DNA of 49,506 nucleotides from Deltaproteobacteria bacterium SG8_13 (GTDB lineage: Bacteria; Desulfobacterota; Desulfobacteria; Desulfobacterales; SG8-13): NCBI GenBank assembly GCA_001303025.1, contig LJNK01000018.1:1-49506 (forward strand). Reading direction: 5' to 3'. Position 1 is the first letter of the stretch, and every line of letters begins with the position of its first letter. The translations under genes were made by a program, and so were the position numbers. The notes beneath the pieces are model-generated. The model was not told the DNA's origin and searched no databases. It saw only the letters and a program-made list of their open reading frames with translations. Below, piece by piece: positions 25,975 through 34,980 of this stretch.

Positions 25975-27225
25975 TCAACCGATGCCTCCGACCATTCCGA
26001 CAACGGCACCGGTCATGCAGGTGGAAAGCGTTCCGGCGACGATGGAACGAAATCCAAGCGATACGATCTCGTCGCGTCGCTGCGGGGCCATCGTACCCAT
26101 ACCGCCGATCATGATCCCCAGACTGCCGGGATTGGCAAAACCGCACATGGCATAGGTCATGATCAGCTTGCTGCGCGGGCTCAATATGCCCTCCTGCATT
26201 CGGCTCAGATCGAGGTATGCCAGAAACTCGTTGAGAATGGTCTTGGTGCCCATAAGGGAACCGGCGGGCAGCGATTCATTCCACGGAACCCCCATCAGCC
26301 AGACCACCGGGGCCATCAACCACCCGAACAGGCGCTGCAGCGTTATTTTCTGTCCCCCCAATTCCGGTAAAATCCCCAAAACCAGGTTTGCGAGGTGAAC
26401 AAGGGCTACCAGGACAATCAGCATGGCTATGATATTGATCAATAATTTGACTCCCTGCAGGGTTCCCTTGGTAATGGCATCCATTGAACTGGAGGCTTCC
26501 ACCGGTGTGCTCATTTCTCCGGTGGTCAGTGACCCGGTTTCCGGTATCATGATTTTGGAAATCGTAATGGCGGCCGGCACGCTGATAATAGAAGCGGTAA
26601 GGATGTGCCCCATGACATCCGGTACGGTTGCCGTCAAGACGCTGGCATACAGTATCATGACCGTACCGGCGATGGTGGCCATACCACAGGTCATCAACGT
26701 AAACAGCTCACTGCGGGTCATGTACTGAAGATACGGGCGGATAAAAAGCGGGGCCTCGACCATCCCGACAAAAATATTGGCTGATACCCCCAGGCCTTCC
26801 GCGCCGCCGACCCCCATCGATTTTTGCAACACCCAGGAAAACCCCCTCACCACCAATGGCAGCACCTTCCAGTAAAACAACAGTGCCGACAGGGCGCTCA
26901 TCACCAACACCAGGGGCAGTGCCCGAAAGGCGAAAACGAAACTGGCGCCGGGATACTTTTCTTCGAAGGGCAACGCTCCCCCGCCAAGGTACCCGAAGAC
27001 AAATGAAGTTCCGGCAGTTGTCGATTTTTCCAGTGTCAGGACCAGTTGATTCAGATATAGAAAGAACTCCCGGAAGATCGGTAGCTTGAGCAGCACAAAT
27101 CCAACGACCAGCTGCAAGCCGATTCCGATGAGAACGGTCTGCGGCTGAATCTTTTTGCGATTTTCACTGATCAGCCAGGCAAAAAGGCAGAAAACGACCA
27201 GGCCGGCAATGCTTTGCCACATCAT
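25975..27225 (-). CDS. Concentrative nucleoside transporter (NupC/CNT) family, altered base-binding motif
   Basis: A 416-aa membrane protein of CNT size. ATG 27225 has a GGGAGGG site. CNT signatures are present in order: the re-entrant loop GMVEAPLFIRPY at residues 154-165, SELFTLMTCGMATIAGTVM, GTKTILNEFLAY with Glu333, and CGFANPGSLGI with Asn365 and Ser368. In the Vibrio CNT structure the Gln-Thr before Glu in GQTEAPL contacts the base, whereas Glu, Asn and Ser contact the ribose. Here Gln-Thr is Met155-Val156, but the ribose ligands are kept. Cation-coupled uptake of a nucleoside-like molecule is likely, with altered specificity. Confidence 0.93.
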   Translation of the reverse strand: MMWQSIAGLVVFCLFAWLISENRKKIQPQTVLIGIGLQLVVGFVLLKLPIFREFFLYLNQLVLTLEKSTTAGTSFVFGYLGGGALPFEEKYPGASFVFAFRALPLVLVMSALSALLFYWKVLPLVVRGFSWVLQKSMGVGGAEGLGVSANIFVGMVEAPLFIRPYLQYMTRSELFTLMTCGMATIAGTVMILYASVLTATVPDVMGHILTASIISVPAAITISKIMIPETGSLTTGEMSTPVEASSSMDAITKGTLQGVKLLINIIAMLIVLVALVHLANLVLGILPELGGQKITLQRLFGWLMAPVVWLMGVPWNESLPAGSLMGTKTILNEFLAYLDLSRMQEGILSPRSKLIMTYAMCGFANPGSLGIMIGGMGTMAPQRRDEIVSLGFRSIVAGTLSTCMTGAVVGMVGGIG

Positions 27226-27405
27226 GGGAATGTCCCTCCCCTTTCGCTGCTGTTTCCATGGCAGCGGGTTTGGCCTGCACGACAGATGAGCAGATGCTCC
27301 GATCGGGATCAAAGGACATGCTCATCTTGTAGCAAAATGAGGGAACACTGTCCATATTGACAAAAATTCCCTCGGCTGGAAGAATTGCTGCAGGAGATGA
27401 GCGCA

Positions 27406-28227
27406 ATGCAGCTGATGGTAAAATACGCGGCCTGGGCAGCGGGAATCTATCTTGCCTATCTGGGGCTGTTGTACATCCTTGCACGCCCGATGATATTCCC
27501 CCGCAGTCAGATCGCAAGCCCCCCGGTCGGGATCACCGCCGACAGCCGGATCACAAAAGAGTGGATCCCTACGTCCTCGGGCCGCGTTGAAACCTGGTAT
27601 CTGCCCCCTGCGAAGGCCCGGACGGATCGCCCTTCCCCGGCAGTGATCTTCGGACACGGCAACGCGGAGTTGATCGATTTTTCCCGCGATGAATTCCGGC
27701 CTCTCACCGAGGCCGGTTTGGCGGTGTTGCTGGTCGAATATCCCGGATACGGCCGCAGCGAGGGCAGCCCCTCGCAGGCGAGTATTACCGAAACGTTCTG
27801 TGCCGCATACGACATGCTGCTGAAGCGGCACCGTGTCGATCCGAATCGAATCATATTGCTCGGGCGATCTTTAGGCGGAGGTGCCGTATGCGCCCTGGCC
27901 GCCAAACGCAAAAGCGCTGCCATCATCCTGGTTTCGAGCTTCACGAGCATCCGCTCCTTTGCCGTCCGGTTTCTGGTACCGGGTTTTCTGGTGCGTGATC
28001 CATTCGACAATCTGGCGGTCGTAAGCACATATGCCGGTCCGATTCTGATCATCCACGGAAAACACGACGAAATCATCCCCTACCGGCATGCACGGTCGCT
28101 TCACAGGGCATCGGCGAACAGCAAGCTGATCACTTACGCTTGCAGCCACAACGACTGCCCCCCGGACTGGGATCAGTACTGGAAAGATATTCTGTCGTTT
28201 CTGAGCGACAACCGGCTCCAGCCTTGA
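27406..28227 (+). CDS. Membrane-anchored alpha/beta hydrolase
   Basis: A 273-aa protein with one N-terminal membrane helix (residues 9-27) and an alpha/beta hydrolase domain of the bem46/ABHD13 type. It has the oxyanion loop FGHGNAEL, the nucleophile elbow GRSLGGG with Ser155, the acid in HGKHDEIIPY and the His in ACSHND. ATG 27406 is preceded by AGGAG at nine nt. Its 3' end overlaps the convergent methyltransferase gene by 98 nt. Substrate unknown. Confidence 0.88.
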   Translation: MQLMVKYAAWAAGIYLAYLGLLYILARPMIFPRSQIASPPVGITADSRITKEWIPTSSGRVETWYLPPAKARTDRPSPAVIFGHGNAELIDFSRDEFRPLTEAGLAVLLVEYPGYGRSEGSPSQASITETFCAAYDMLLKRHRVDPNRIILLGRSLGGGAVCALAAKRKSAAIILVSSFTSIRSFAVRFLVPGFLVRDPFDNLAVVSTYAGPILIIHGKHDEIIPYRHARSLHRASANSKLITYACSHNDCPPDWDQYWKDILSFLSDNRLQP

Positions 28228-28780
28228 GAGCCACCAGCAGTGCCGAAGGGTACGGATCTCCGGATGCGGGCGCATCGGTCTCCCGGCAGACAAGCGGGGT
28301 CAGCAGCGGAAAGGCGACTGCCAGTTCACCGGGCTTCAGCAGGTGATCCAGGTGTTCCGGGGAAAAAGGTTTGTGCGGATGAAATCCCGGCGGATGTAGG
28401 AAGGTTTCAAAAATCAGCAGCCCGCCGGGGACAAGGCCTTGCTGGATGAACGGAAACAGGCGTCGGTTCAGGTAGTTGATGTTGATGATCAAATTGTATC
28501 GATTGGCGGCGATCTCGTAGGTTTCCAGGTTTGCACAGAAGGCAAATACGCTTGCGTGCCTGCCGGCGAACAGGCGCAGTCCGACATCGGATATGTCGAC
28601 CGCATCCACCGCAAATCCCTTGTCGGCCATAAACAAGGCGTTGCGACCGTTGCCGGCAGCGATGTCCAGGGCTCTGCCGGGCCGCGCCAGGTGGACATAG
28701 TCCGCGACCGCGGTACAGGGCCCGTAGCCCGGTCCGGTGAGGCGATGTTTGCGGTTCCATTTCAACCGATCCGGATGCAT
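28130..28780 (-). CDS. Class I SAM-dependent methyltransferase (TehB/UbiE-like)
   Basis: A 216-aa protein. The SAM motif I is ALDIAAGNGRNALFMADKGFAVDAVDISD, typical of the TehB/thiopurine group. A NLIININYLNRRLFPFIQQGLVPGGLLIFE stretch forms motifs II and III. The end of the usual domain is near ALLVALKAG; the last 28 residues are unusual and lie antisense to the hydrolase gene, so the natural stop may have been lost. ATG 28780 is preferred over a longer TTG-start frame. The substrate is unknown. Confidence 0.8.
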   Translation of the reverse strand: MHPDRLKWNRKHRLTGPGYGPCTAVADYVHLARPGRALDIAAGNGRNALFMADKGFAVDAVDISDVGLRLFAGRHASVFAFCANLETYEIAANRYNLIININYLNRRLFPFIQQGLVPGGLLIFETFLHPPGFHPHKPFSPEHLDHLLKPGELAVAFPLLTPLVCRETDAPASGDPYPSALLVALKAGAGCRSETTEYLSSTDPSPGGSRCGCKRK

Positions 28781-28860
28781 CGCGTGCTGTGCCCCCAGCT
28801 GCCCTGTTGCCGATCCAATCAAGGTTTCGGATCAACGCTGCGAACAAAGAAAGTCGGCCG

Positions 28861-29442
28861 ATGAACCCTGAAGACCTTGTCGACCAATGCCGGCGCTGCA
28901 TGGAGGTCGGAAATTTCGACCGGGCGATTGAGCTGCTGACCGAAGCGATCGAAATCGGTCCCCGCAACGCCGAAGTGTTTTACCTGCGTGGCCTCTGCCG
29001 GCTGGAAACCGAATCCCCGGACAAGGCGGTCGAGGATTTCAACCGGGCCCTGAGCGTTACCGCGGATCTGCAAGAGGCCCATTTCTACCGGGGCTTCGCC
29101 TTCGAGAAAACAGGGGATTTCCAGCAGGCTGCTCAAGCCTACACCCGGGCTCTGCGCGCAAACCCGTCTAACGCCGATGCCTTTATCAACCGCGGCATGG
29201 TCTACATTCACCTGGAACAATACGATGAGGCAGTGGCCGACTTTTCGTCGGCGCTGGAACTGGTTCCGGCCACGGCCCCCGCACATTACCACCGGGCGGT
29301 GGCACTGACCCGCCAAAACCGTTTTCTGCAGGCATACCGGGAAGCTGCCAAATCCGTGGAACTGGACCCTTTCGATCCCCGTTTTCAGATTCTGCTCAAC
29401 TGGCTGGAGGAACGAATGGACGAGGACCTGCAGGATTCATGA
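28861..29442 (+). CDS. TPR-repeat protein
   Basis: A 193-aa protein with about five consecutive 34-residue TPRs (FDRAIELLTEAIEIGP, PDKAVEDFNRALSV, FQQAAQAYTRALRANPSNADAFINRGMVY, YDEAVADFSSALEL). It has no signal peptide and no fused domain. It probably mediates protein-protein contacts in the cytosol. It diverges from the methyltransferase gene (81 nt) and converges on the Nudix gene with only 7 nt between the stops. Confidence 0.88.
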   Translation: MNPEDLVDQCRRCMEVGNFDRAIELLTEAIEIGPRNAEVFYLRGLCRLETESPDKAVEDFNRALSVTADLQEAHFYRGFAFEKTGDFQQAAQAYTRALRANPSNADAFINRGMVYIHLEQYDEAVADFSSALELVPATAPAHYHRAVALTRQNRFLQAYREAAKSVELDPFDPRFQILLNWLEERMDEDLQDS

Positions 29443-29449
29443 GTTCTTT

Positions 29450-29905
29450 TCAGCCGAACTGAAACTGGCGGCGCAACAGATCACGGGTTCGCGGATTCAC
29501 CGGCAGGTTCTCCATTTCACCCGGCGACACCCACCGGGCCTCGCGCGCATCGTCGCCCGATCGGATGCTGCCGCCCAGATACTCGGCCCGCAAATCGACG
29601 ATGACATAGTGGAAGCGGATCCGTCCGCTTGCATCCCGTTCGATGTGGTCAAAGGTATAAATCGGCTCCAGTGCCCGGATGGTCACACCGGTCTCTTCCA
29701 ATATCTCTCTCTCGGCAGCCGCCTGCAGCGTCTCGCCCAGGCTGACCTTACCGCCGGGTATGGCCCAGAGATTCTCGGATGGCGGGCAGCCGCGCCGGAC
29801 GAGCAGCACCCGCTCGGCGCGGAACACCACCGCGCCGACAGCCGCGACGGGCCGCCGCGGAAAACTGCCTTCGCGCGGTTCGGCAATGATTCGCTCGGTT
29901 GTCAA
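29450..29905 (-). CDS. Nudix hydrolase
   Basis: A 151-aa protein with a complete Nudix box, G-G-K-V-S-L-G-E-T-x7-REILEETG-V. The domain starts at PVAAVGAVVF and includes the RRGCPPSENLWAIPGG loop typical of the ADP-ribose or MutT-type branch. It would hydrolyse a nucleoside diphosphate linked to another group. The exact substrate cannot be read. The neighbour upstream is the PQQ-type dehydrogenase, 31 nt away on the same strand. Confidence 0.92.
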   Translation of the reverse strand: MTTERIIAEPREGSFPRRPVAAVGAVVFRAERVLLVRRGCPPSENLWAIPGGKVSLGETLQAAAEREILEETGVTIRALEPIYTFDHIERDASGRIRFHYVIVDLRAEYLGGSIRSGDDAREARWVSPGEMENLPVNPRTRDLLRRQFQFG

Positions 29906-29936
29906 GGCTTCTGGACCCTCATCGTACAGATTGCGG

Positions 29937-31073
29937 CTAGCGTCGCTGGTATTGGATCCGGTATATCACCCCGGCGCGGTCATCGGAAACCAGCAGGGAT
30001 CCGTCCGGCATAACCAAAACGTCCACGGGTCGTCCCCAGGCCTTTTCTTTCTGCAACCAGCCCCGGGCAAATACCTCGTAGCGAATGGGGAGATCACCCT
30101 GCAGCACGACGCGCGTTATCCGGTACCCAACCGGGGTGCTGCGATTCCAGGAACCGTGTTCGGCGATGAAGATACTGCCTTTGTAGTGGGGTGGAAACAT
30201 CTCCCCACGATAGAACTTCATCCCCAGCGCCGCCACGTGGGCGCCGAGCTTGAGGGCCGGAGGGGTAAATTCATCGCAACTGCGTTTGGATCCGAATTCC
30301 GGATCCGGGATATCTCCGCCATGGCAGTAAGGAAAACCGAAATGCAGTCCGCCGACACCGGCGCGGTGCAGGGTATCGGGCGGCAGGTCGTCTCCCATCC
30401 AGTCACGGCCGTTGTTGGTGAACCATAGCTCGCCGGTCTCCGGATGCCAGTCGAAACCCACCGTGTTGCGCACCCCGCGGGCGAAAATTTCCAGATCTCG
30501 GCCGTCCGGTCTCATGCGCATGATGGTCGAAAAACGTTCGTCGCTTTTCTCGCAGACATTGCACGGAGCGCCGACCGGCACATACAGCAGCTCGTCCGGA
30601 CCGAAGGCGATGTACTTCCACCCGTGATGACCGTCGGAGGGGAACCGGGAACTCACCACCACCGGTTCGGGGGGCGATTCCAGGCGACTTTCGATGTCGT
30701 CGTAGCGAAGGATACGGTTGACCTCGGCCACATAAAGGGAACCGTTGCGGAAGGCAACCCCGTTGGGCATGTTCAACCCGTCTGCCAGCACCCGGATCCT
30801 GTCGGCACGATGGTCACGATCCGAATCCACGACGGCATAGACCTTTCCGTCCCGTCGAGTGCCGACAAATAACACGCCATTGGGACTCAGCGCCATGGAA
30901 CGGGCGTTGTCAATGCCGGTGGCATACAATGCGATGCTGAATCCCGGCGGCAGTTCGATTTTCTCCGGGTACAGTCCCTCCAACGGTGCTGCACTGCGGC
31001 AGGCACCAGCCAACACTAGCGAAACGAGCAGGCAGGTCCAGACGGCAACCATGTTTCGAATCATCCGGGGCAT
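29937..31073 (-). CDS. PQQ-dependent sugar dehydrogenase-like lipoprotein
   Basis: A 378-aa beta-propeller protein of the sorbosone/glucose dehydrogenase group. ATG 31073 has an AAGGA site nine nt upstream; an ATG 12 nt earlier is the alternative. Residues 1-24 are a lipoprotein signal with lipobox VLAG-A-Cys25. The propeller contains FGPDELLYVPVGAPCNVC, FARGVRNTVGFDWHPETGELWFTNNGRDWMGDDLPPD and EHGSWNRSTPVGYRI, which are usual for this family. Outer-membrane or periplasmic oxidation of an aldose is likely; PQQ synthesis genes are not seen here. Confidence 0.9.
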   Translation of the reverse strand: MPRMIRNMVAVWTCLLVSLVLAGACRSAAPLEGLYPEKIELPPGFSIALYATGIDNARSMALSPNGVLFVGTRRDGKVYAVVDSDRDHRADRIRVLADGLNMPNGVAFRNGSLYVAEVNRILRYDDIESRLESPPEPVVVSSRFPSDGHHGWKYIAFGPDELLYVPVGAPCNVCEKSDERFSTIMRMRPDGRDLEIFARGVRNTVGFDWHPETGELWFTNNGRDWMGDDLPPDTLHRAGVGGLHFGFPYCHGGDIPDPEFGSKRSCDEFTPPALKLGAHVAALGMKFYRGEMFPPHYKGSIFIAEHGSWNRSTPVGYRITRVVLQGDLPIRYEVFARGWLQKEKAWGRPVDVLVMPDGSLLVSDDRAGVIYRIQYQRR

Positions 31074-31226
31074 AGTCGTGGTCATCCTTTCGGCCGGGTT
31101 GCAGATCTTCGGTATAGCCTGCGCGTGCGGCGCCCATCTCGATGGTGGGCTTTGAGCTGCGCAAGTCAACATCGCACACAACATCCCGGCAGTCAATACA
31201 ACGGCGGGCCGGCAGCCGCCCGGCCC

Positions 31227-31255
31227 TTGACATGCCTGCGGCTTGTTCGTATGGT
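31227..31255 (+). promoter_or_regulatory. Strong sigma-70 promoter for the aminotransferase
   Basis: TTGACA (31227-31232), 17 nt, TATGGT (31250-31255). The -35 box is perfect and the spacing ideal. Transcription would begin about 56 nt before the aminotransferase ATG at 31318. Confidence 0.6.
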
Positions 31256-31317
31256 TGCCTCTGTTTTTTGTATCTCCGATTATTGCGCAACGCCACTTTT
31301 CGTAAAAGGCCCCCAAG

Positions 31318-32460
31318 ATGAAAATCCGTTCCAAACTGCCGGATGTGGGAGTGACCATATTCACGGTAATGTCCAAACTGGCCGCCGATCATGGGGCGTA
31401 CAACCTGTCCCAGGGATTTCCGGATTTCGACGTATCTTCGGATTTGATTTCTCTGGTCGAACACTACATGCGCTCCGGGCACAACCAGTACGCGCCGATG
31501 CAGGGCGTCCCGGTGCTGCGCGAGCGCATTGCCGATAAGATCCGGACGCTGTATGACGCCGACGTCGATCCGGAATCGCAAATCACCGTCACCTCCGGAG
31601 CCACCGAAGCCCTGTATGCCGCGATCGCCGCCGTCGTGCGGCCCGACGACGAAGTGATCATACTGGAGCCGGCATATGATTCTTACGCACCGGTTGTCGA
31701 GCTCAACGGCGGCCAGCCTGTATACCGGCAGATGAAATACCCGGACTACCGCATAGACTGGGATGAAATCGCCGAGTCCGTCACGAACAAGACCCGGCTG
31801 ATCATCCTCAATTCCCCCCACAACCCCACAGGCAAGATCTTGTCCGGCGAGGATGTGGCGGCCCTCAAAGAGATTGTGCAACGCAACGGCCTGTTTATTC
31901 TCAGTGATGAAGTTTACGAGCACATCATCTTTGACGGTGCCGGTCATCAGAGCATGTTGCGGGATCCGGAACTGGCCGGACGCAGCTTCGTGGTGAGCTC
32001 CTTCGGCAAAACCTACCATACGACCGGCTGGAAGATCGGTTACTGCGTTGCCCCGCCGGCATTGACCGATGAATTGAGAAAAGTTCACCAGTTCCTGACA
32101 TTTTCCACCAACACGCCGACACAGCTGGCCTATGCCGAATTTTTACAAAAAAAAGGAGTGTATCTCGACCTGCCGGCATTCTACCAGCAAAAGCGCGACA
32201 TGTTTCTCGACCTGATCCGAGAATCCCGCTTCAAACCGCTGGCCTGCCGGGGCACATACTTCCAGATGCTCGATTACTCCGAGATATCGGATCAACCCGA
32301 TGTTGCGTTTGCCGAATGGATGACGGTCGACAAGAGGGTGGCGGCCATACCGCCATCGGTGTTCTATCACCGGCGTGACGACCACAAAGTCCTGCGATTC
32401 TGTTTCGCCAAAAAAGACGACACCCTCAAAAAAGCTGCCGCGATCCTGTGCAGAATCTGA
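31318..32460 (+). CDS. Aminotransferase, class I/II, methionine aminotransferase (YbdL) type
   Basis: A 380-aa PLP enzyme very close in pattern to E. coli YbdL: NLSQGFPDFD, NQYAPMQGVPVLRE, ITVTSGATEALYAAI, LNSPHNPTG, SDEVYEH and VSSFGKTYHTTGWKIGYCVAP with the Schiff-base Lys231. YbdL uses methionine, histidine and phenylalanine as amino donors, and relatives act as kynurenine or glutamine transaminases. Methionine salvage is a fair guess. No metabolic partner gene is adjacent. The site upstream of the ATG is weak. A strong promoter is at 31227-31255. Confidence 0.94.
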   Translation: MKIRSKLPDVGVTIFTVMSKLAADHGAYNLSQGFPDFDVSSDLISLVEHYMRSGHNQYAPMQGVPVLRERIADKIRTLYDADVDPESQITVTSGATEALYAAIAAVVRPDDEVIILEPAYDSYAPVVELNGGQPVYRQMKYPDYRIDWDEIAESVTNKTRLIILNSPHNPTGKILSGEDVAALKEIVQRNGLFILSDEVYEHIIFDGAGHQSMLRDPELAGRSFVVSSFGKTYHTTGWKIGYCVAPPALTDELRKVHQFLTFSTNTPTQLAYAEFLQKKGVYLDLPAFYQQKRDMFLDLIRESRFKPLACRGTYFQMLDYSEISDQPDVAFAEWMTVDKRVAAIPPSVFYHRRDDHKVLRFCFAKKDDTLKKAAAILCRI

Positions 32461-32752
32461 TTGCCACGCGGATCCGAACCGAAGTGGATTGGAAAGGCAT
32501 TCCTGCCGGCCTTGCGAGGTCCGAAATCCTGTTGACCGATATCGATTCGGGTTTCTATTGGATCGTGCTGCAGACAAGGGCCGTCGATATCCGGGCCCAA
32601 GCGATGGGCGGGATCGTTTTTCAAACCGGCCGCAGCGGCTGCGATCCAACCGCTGGCTTGAGAAGTGGCCAGCTCCAGCGATACGGGCGCTTTTGGCCGG
32701 CCGGCAAAGACAGGGATGCGTTCGAAAACCGATAGAAGTGGAGGAGAGGAGC

Positions 32753-33025
32753 ATGGATAAGAAAATTCACACTTGCAAAACTTGCGGCAAGGTGACCGAA
32801 TCGGCCGGTCACCTGTGTGACCCGGTGGAACTGTCGGAGGCTTACGTCTGCGAGCACTGCGGAAACGCAACCAGCGACCCCCGGCACATCTGCAAACCGA
32901 AACTGCAAAAGATCAATTTTGTTTGCGTGGCCTGCGGCCGGGTGGCGGATCTGCCGGGCAAGCTTTGCAATCCCCGGGACATCGAACTGATGCGCAAACA
33001 AGAACCCCCCACCCGGATCACCTGA
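32753..33025 (+). CDS. Cysteine-rich protein with three zinc-ribbon-like repeats
   Basis: A 90-aa protein behind an ideal GGAGAGGAG site. Three repeats of about 29 residues each show C-x2-C-G, a 9 to 11 residue gap, then x-C-x-P (CKTCG...LCDP, CEHCG...ICKP, CVACG...LCNP). Each repeat could bind one metal ion with three cysteines plus the His in the first two. The last ten residues are basic/polar. Function is unknown. A perfect hairpin follows directly after the stop. Confidence 0.85.
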   Translation: MDKKIHTCKTCGKVTESAGHLCDPVELSEAYVCEHCGNATSDPRHICKPKLQKINFVCVACGRVADLPGKLCNPRDIELMRKQEPPTRIT

Positions 33026-33026
33026 A

Positions 33027-33058
33027 GGACAAAGCCCACCTTTCGGTGGGCTTTGTCC
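33027..33058 (+). terminator. Perfect 14-bp hairpin between convergent genes
   Basis: GGACAAAGCCCACC (33027-33040), a TTTC loop, and the exact complement (33045-33058), starting two nt after the zinc-ribbon stop. It has no clear T run on either side. It can act in either direction, serving the zinc-ribbon gene and the minus-strand thioredoxin-reductase fusion that ends at 33083. Confidence 0.65.
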
Positions 33059-33082
33059 GCATGCGACCGGAAAAACCCGGCC

Positions 33083-34714
33083 CTAGTTCGCTTTCGCAAG
33101 CCAGTAAGGATTCATCAGATCTTCGAAGATGGTCATGGCTGCTGCGGCCCCCTGCCCGGTAGCGGTGACGATCTGTTTGTATCCCCCCTCGACATCGCCG
33201 GCTGAATAGATGCCGGGGATGCCGGTGCGATGTTTCTCGTCGTGTTTGATGAATCCCTCTTCGTTCAACTCGATCCCGATTTTCCGGGCCAGATCGACCG
33301 ACGGCTCGTAGCCGATGGCAATAAAAACCCCGTCCACCTCCAGCCGGGTTTGCTCCCCGCTGCGGTTGTTGGCCAGTTCGACCCCCTGCACCCGCTCCCT
33401 GCCGAGGATTTCCTGGACTTCGGTGTTCCACAGTATCGGTATATGGTTGGCCTCCAGCTGTTTGGTCAGCACCTCCTGGGCCCGAAGGCTGTCCCTGCGG
33501 TGCACCAGGGTCACATTTACTCCCTGATGGGAAAGGTGCAGGGCCTCGGTCACGGCGCTGCTGCCCCCACCGACCATGATGACCTTTTTCCCCTTGAACA
33601 AGGGGCCGTCGCAGGTTGCACAGTAGCTGACCCCCTTTCCCGACAAGCGGGATTCACCGGGCACCCCCAGATTGCGGTGCTTTGCACCGGTGGCCAACAG
33701 CACCGCCCGGGTCTTGAATTCCCTGCGGCTGGTTTTGACGGTAATGGGGTTGCCCGGTTCGATCTCCAGTACTTCTTCTCCTGCAAAGATCTGCACGTAC
33801 TGCAGCGCGTGGCTGACCATGATGTCCACCAGGGTTTTTCCACCTACTGAAGTAAAACCCGGATAGTTTTCAACGATCGGTGTGAGGGCCACTTGGCCAC
33901 CGAGCGCATCCCTTTCGATCACGGCCGCCTTGAGTCCACTGCGCTCCGCGTAGATCCCTGCAGCCAGTCCGGCCGGGCCGCCGCCGATAACCACCAGGTC
34001 GTTTTCCACCAGCTCGGCGTCACTGTCGGGAATAAAGATCGTCTGCGGTTCGAGCTTCAACAGCGAAAGTGCGAACACCTCCTCCGATTGAGCCCCCTGA
34101 CCGATGAGCACGTCGTTGGCGAAAGTCTGGGGAACGCTGAAGGCCGAGTACTGGTTGGCCAATTCCGGTTCGGCCTGTATGTCGACAATCTCAACGGAAA
34201 CCAGGTCCGGCCGTTCGATGGCTGCCCGCACTGCGTTGACAGCCTGTTGCGGACAATAGGGACAGGTGGCGCTGACAAATACCTTGATGTTGCGGGGAGT
34301 GTCGATTTTATCCAGCACCCCCAGCGTTTGCTGGTTCAGGTTGCTTTTTCCCATACCGGCAAAGATCAGCGTTTCGAGAAAAATGCGACCTTCCTCTCCG
34401 ACCGGTGCCCCCAACCAGCGGATGTTGTAGCGTTCCGGTGCGATGAGCAGCGTTGGAGAGCGATCGACGTTCCACTTTCCCGCCAGTTCGTTGTCCATGT
34501 AGTATTCACGGAAAGTAATCCTGGAGCTCATCTCCCGAAACGCTCGCACGATCTGTCGGTTCGTCTGGGTATAAACGTTGTCATCCCCCCGATCGACGAA
34601 CATGTACAGGGGTATGTCGTTGGGAAGCTTGTCGAACGTTTCCCTGAGCTGTCGCATGAAGTTTTCCTGGGAAGCCTCGGCGGTCTGGGCGTCCATTTCC
34701 GATGTGGTTTCCAA
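33083..34714 (-). CDS. Thioredoxin-fold/thioredoxin-reductase fusion flavoprotein
   Basis: A 543-aa protein. Residues 1-115 form a thioredoxin-like fold without CxxC. A second thioredoxin fold at 125-205 carries VFVSATCPYCPQQ (CxxC near residue 151). A FAD/NAD(P)-dependent thioredoxin-reductase domain follows from 230, with GGGPAG and a redox CATC near residue 366. The layout matches AhpF-type proteins. A TTG start at 34714 with GAGGAGGG upstream is preferred; the ATG at 34696 is a second choice. The enzyme would pass electrons from NAD(P)H to its own CPYC domain and on to a peroxiredoxin or other disulfide partner, which is not in the window. Confidence 0.92.
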   Translation of the reverse strand: METTSEMDAQTAEASQENFMRQLRETFDKLPNDIPLYMFVDRGDDNVYTQTNRQIVRAFREMSSRITFREYYMDNELAGKWNVDRSPTLLIAPERYNIRWLGAPVGEEGRIFLETLIFAGMGKSNLNQQTLGVLDKIDTPRNIKVFVSATCPYCPQQAVNAVRAAIERPDLVSVEIVDIQAEPELANQYSAFSVPQTFANDVLIGQGAQSEEVFALSLLKLEPQTIFIPDSDAELVENDLVVIGGGPAGLAAGIYAERSGLKAAVIERDALGGQVALTPIVENYPGFTSVGGKTLVDIMVSHALQYVQIFAGEEVLEIEPGNPITVKTSRREFKTRAVLLATGAKHRNLGVPGESRLSGKGVSYCATCDGPLFKGKKVIMVGGGSSAVTEALHLSHQGVNVTLVHRRDSLRAQEVLTKQLEANHIPILWNTEVQEILGRERVQGVELANNRSGEQTRLEVDGVFIAIGYEPSVDLARKIGIELNEEGFIKHDEKHRTGIPGIYSAGDVEGGYKQIVTATGQGAAAAMTIFEDLMNPYWLAKAN

Positions 34715-34980
34715 AACACCCTCCTCGTGTTCAAAGTTCGTGCCGATGGCCGTCCACCAAGCGCTGATGGCCACCGACTGTTCGCAATTGTAAGAATATG
34801 CTCAAAATATCGTGGCGATAAAGTAATTCCCTTCACCAAACGTGTCAACTGCGCCCGCAGCAGGTCCGTTGCGGTCCGGGCGCTGCCGTCTCATCGGTTC
34901 GGCTGATCGCGGTAAATGTGGTATAGAGAAAACAACGGCCAAAAAGGTTACAGAACGGCATACGAGCAAGGAGGTACTCC

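Noticed and set aside
27358..27385. TTGACA with a possible AAGAAT -10 box before the membrane-anchored hydrolase
   Set aside because: Transcription would begin at or beyond the ribosome site of ATG 27406, too close to work for this start.
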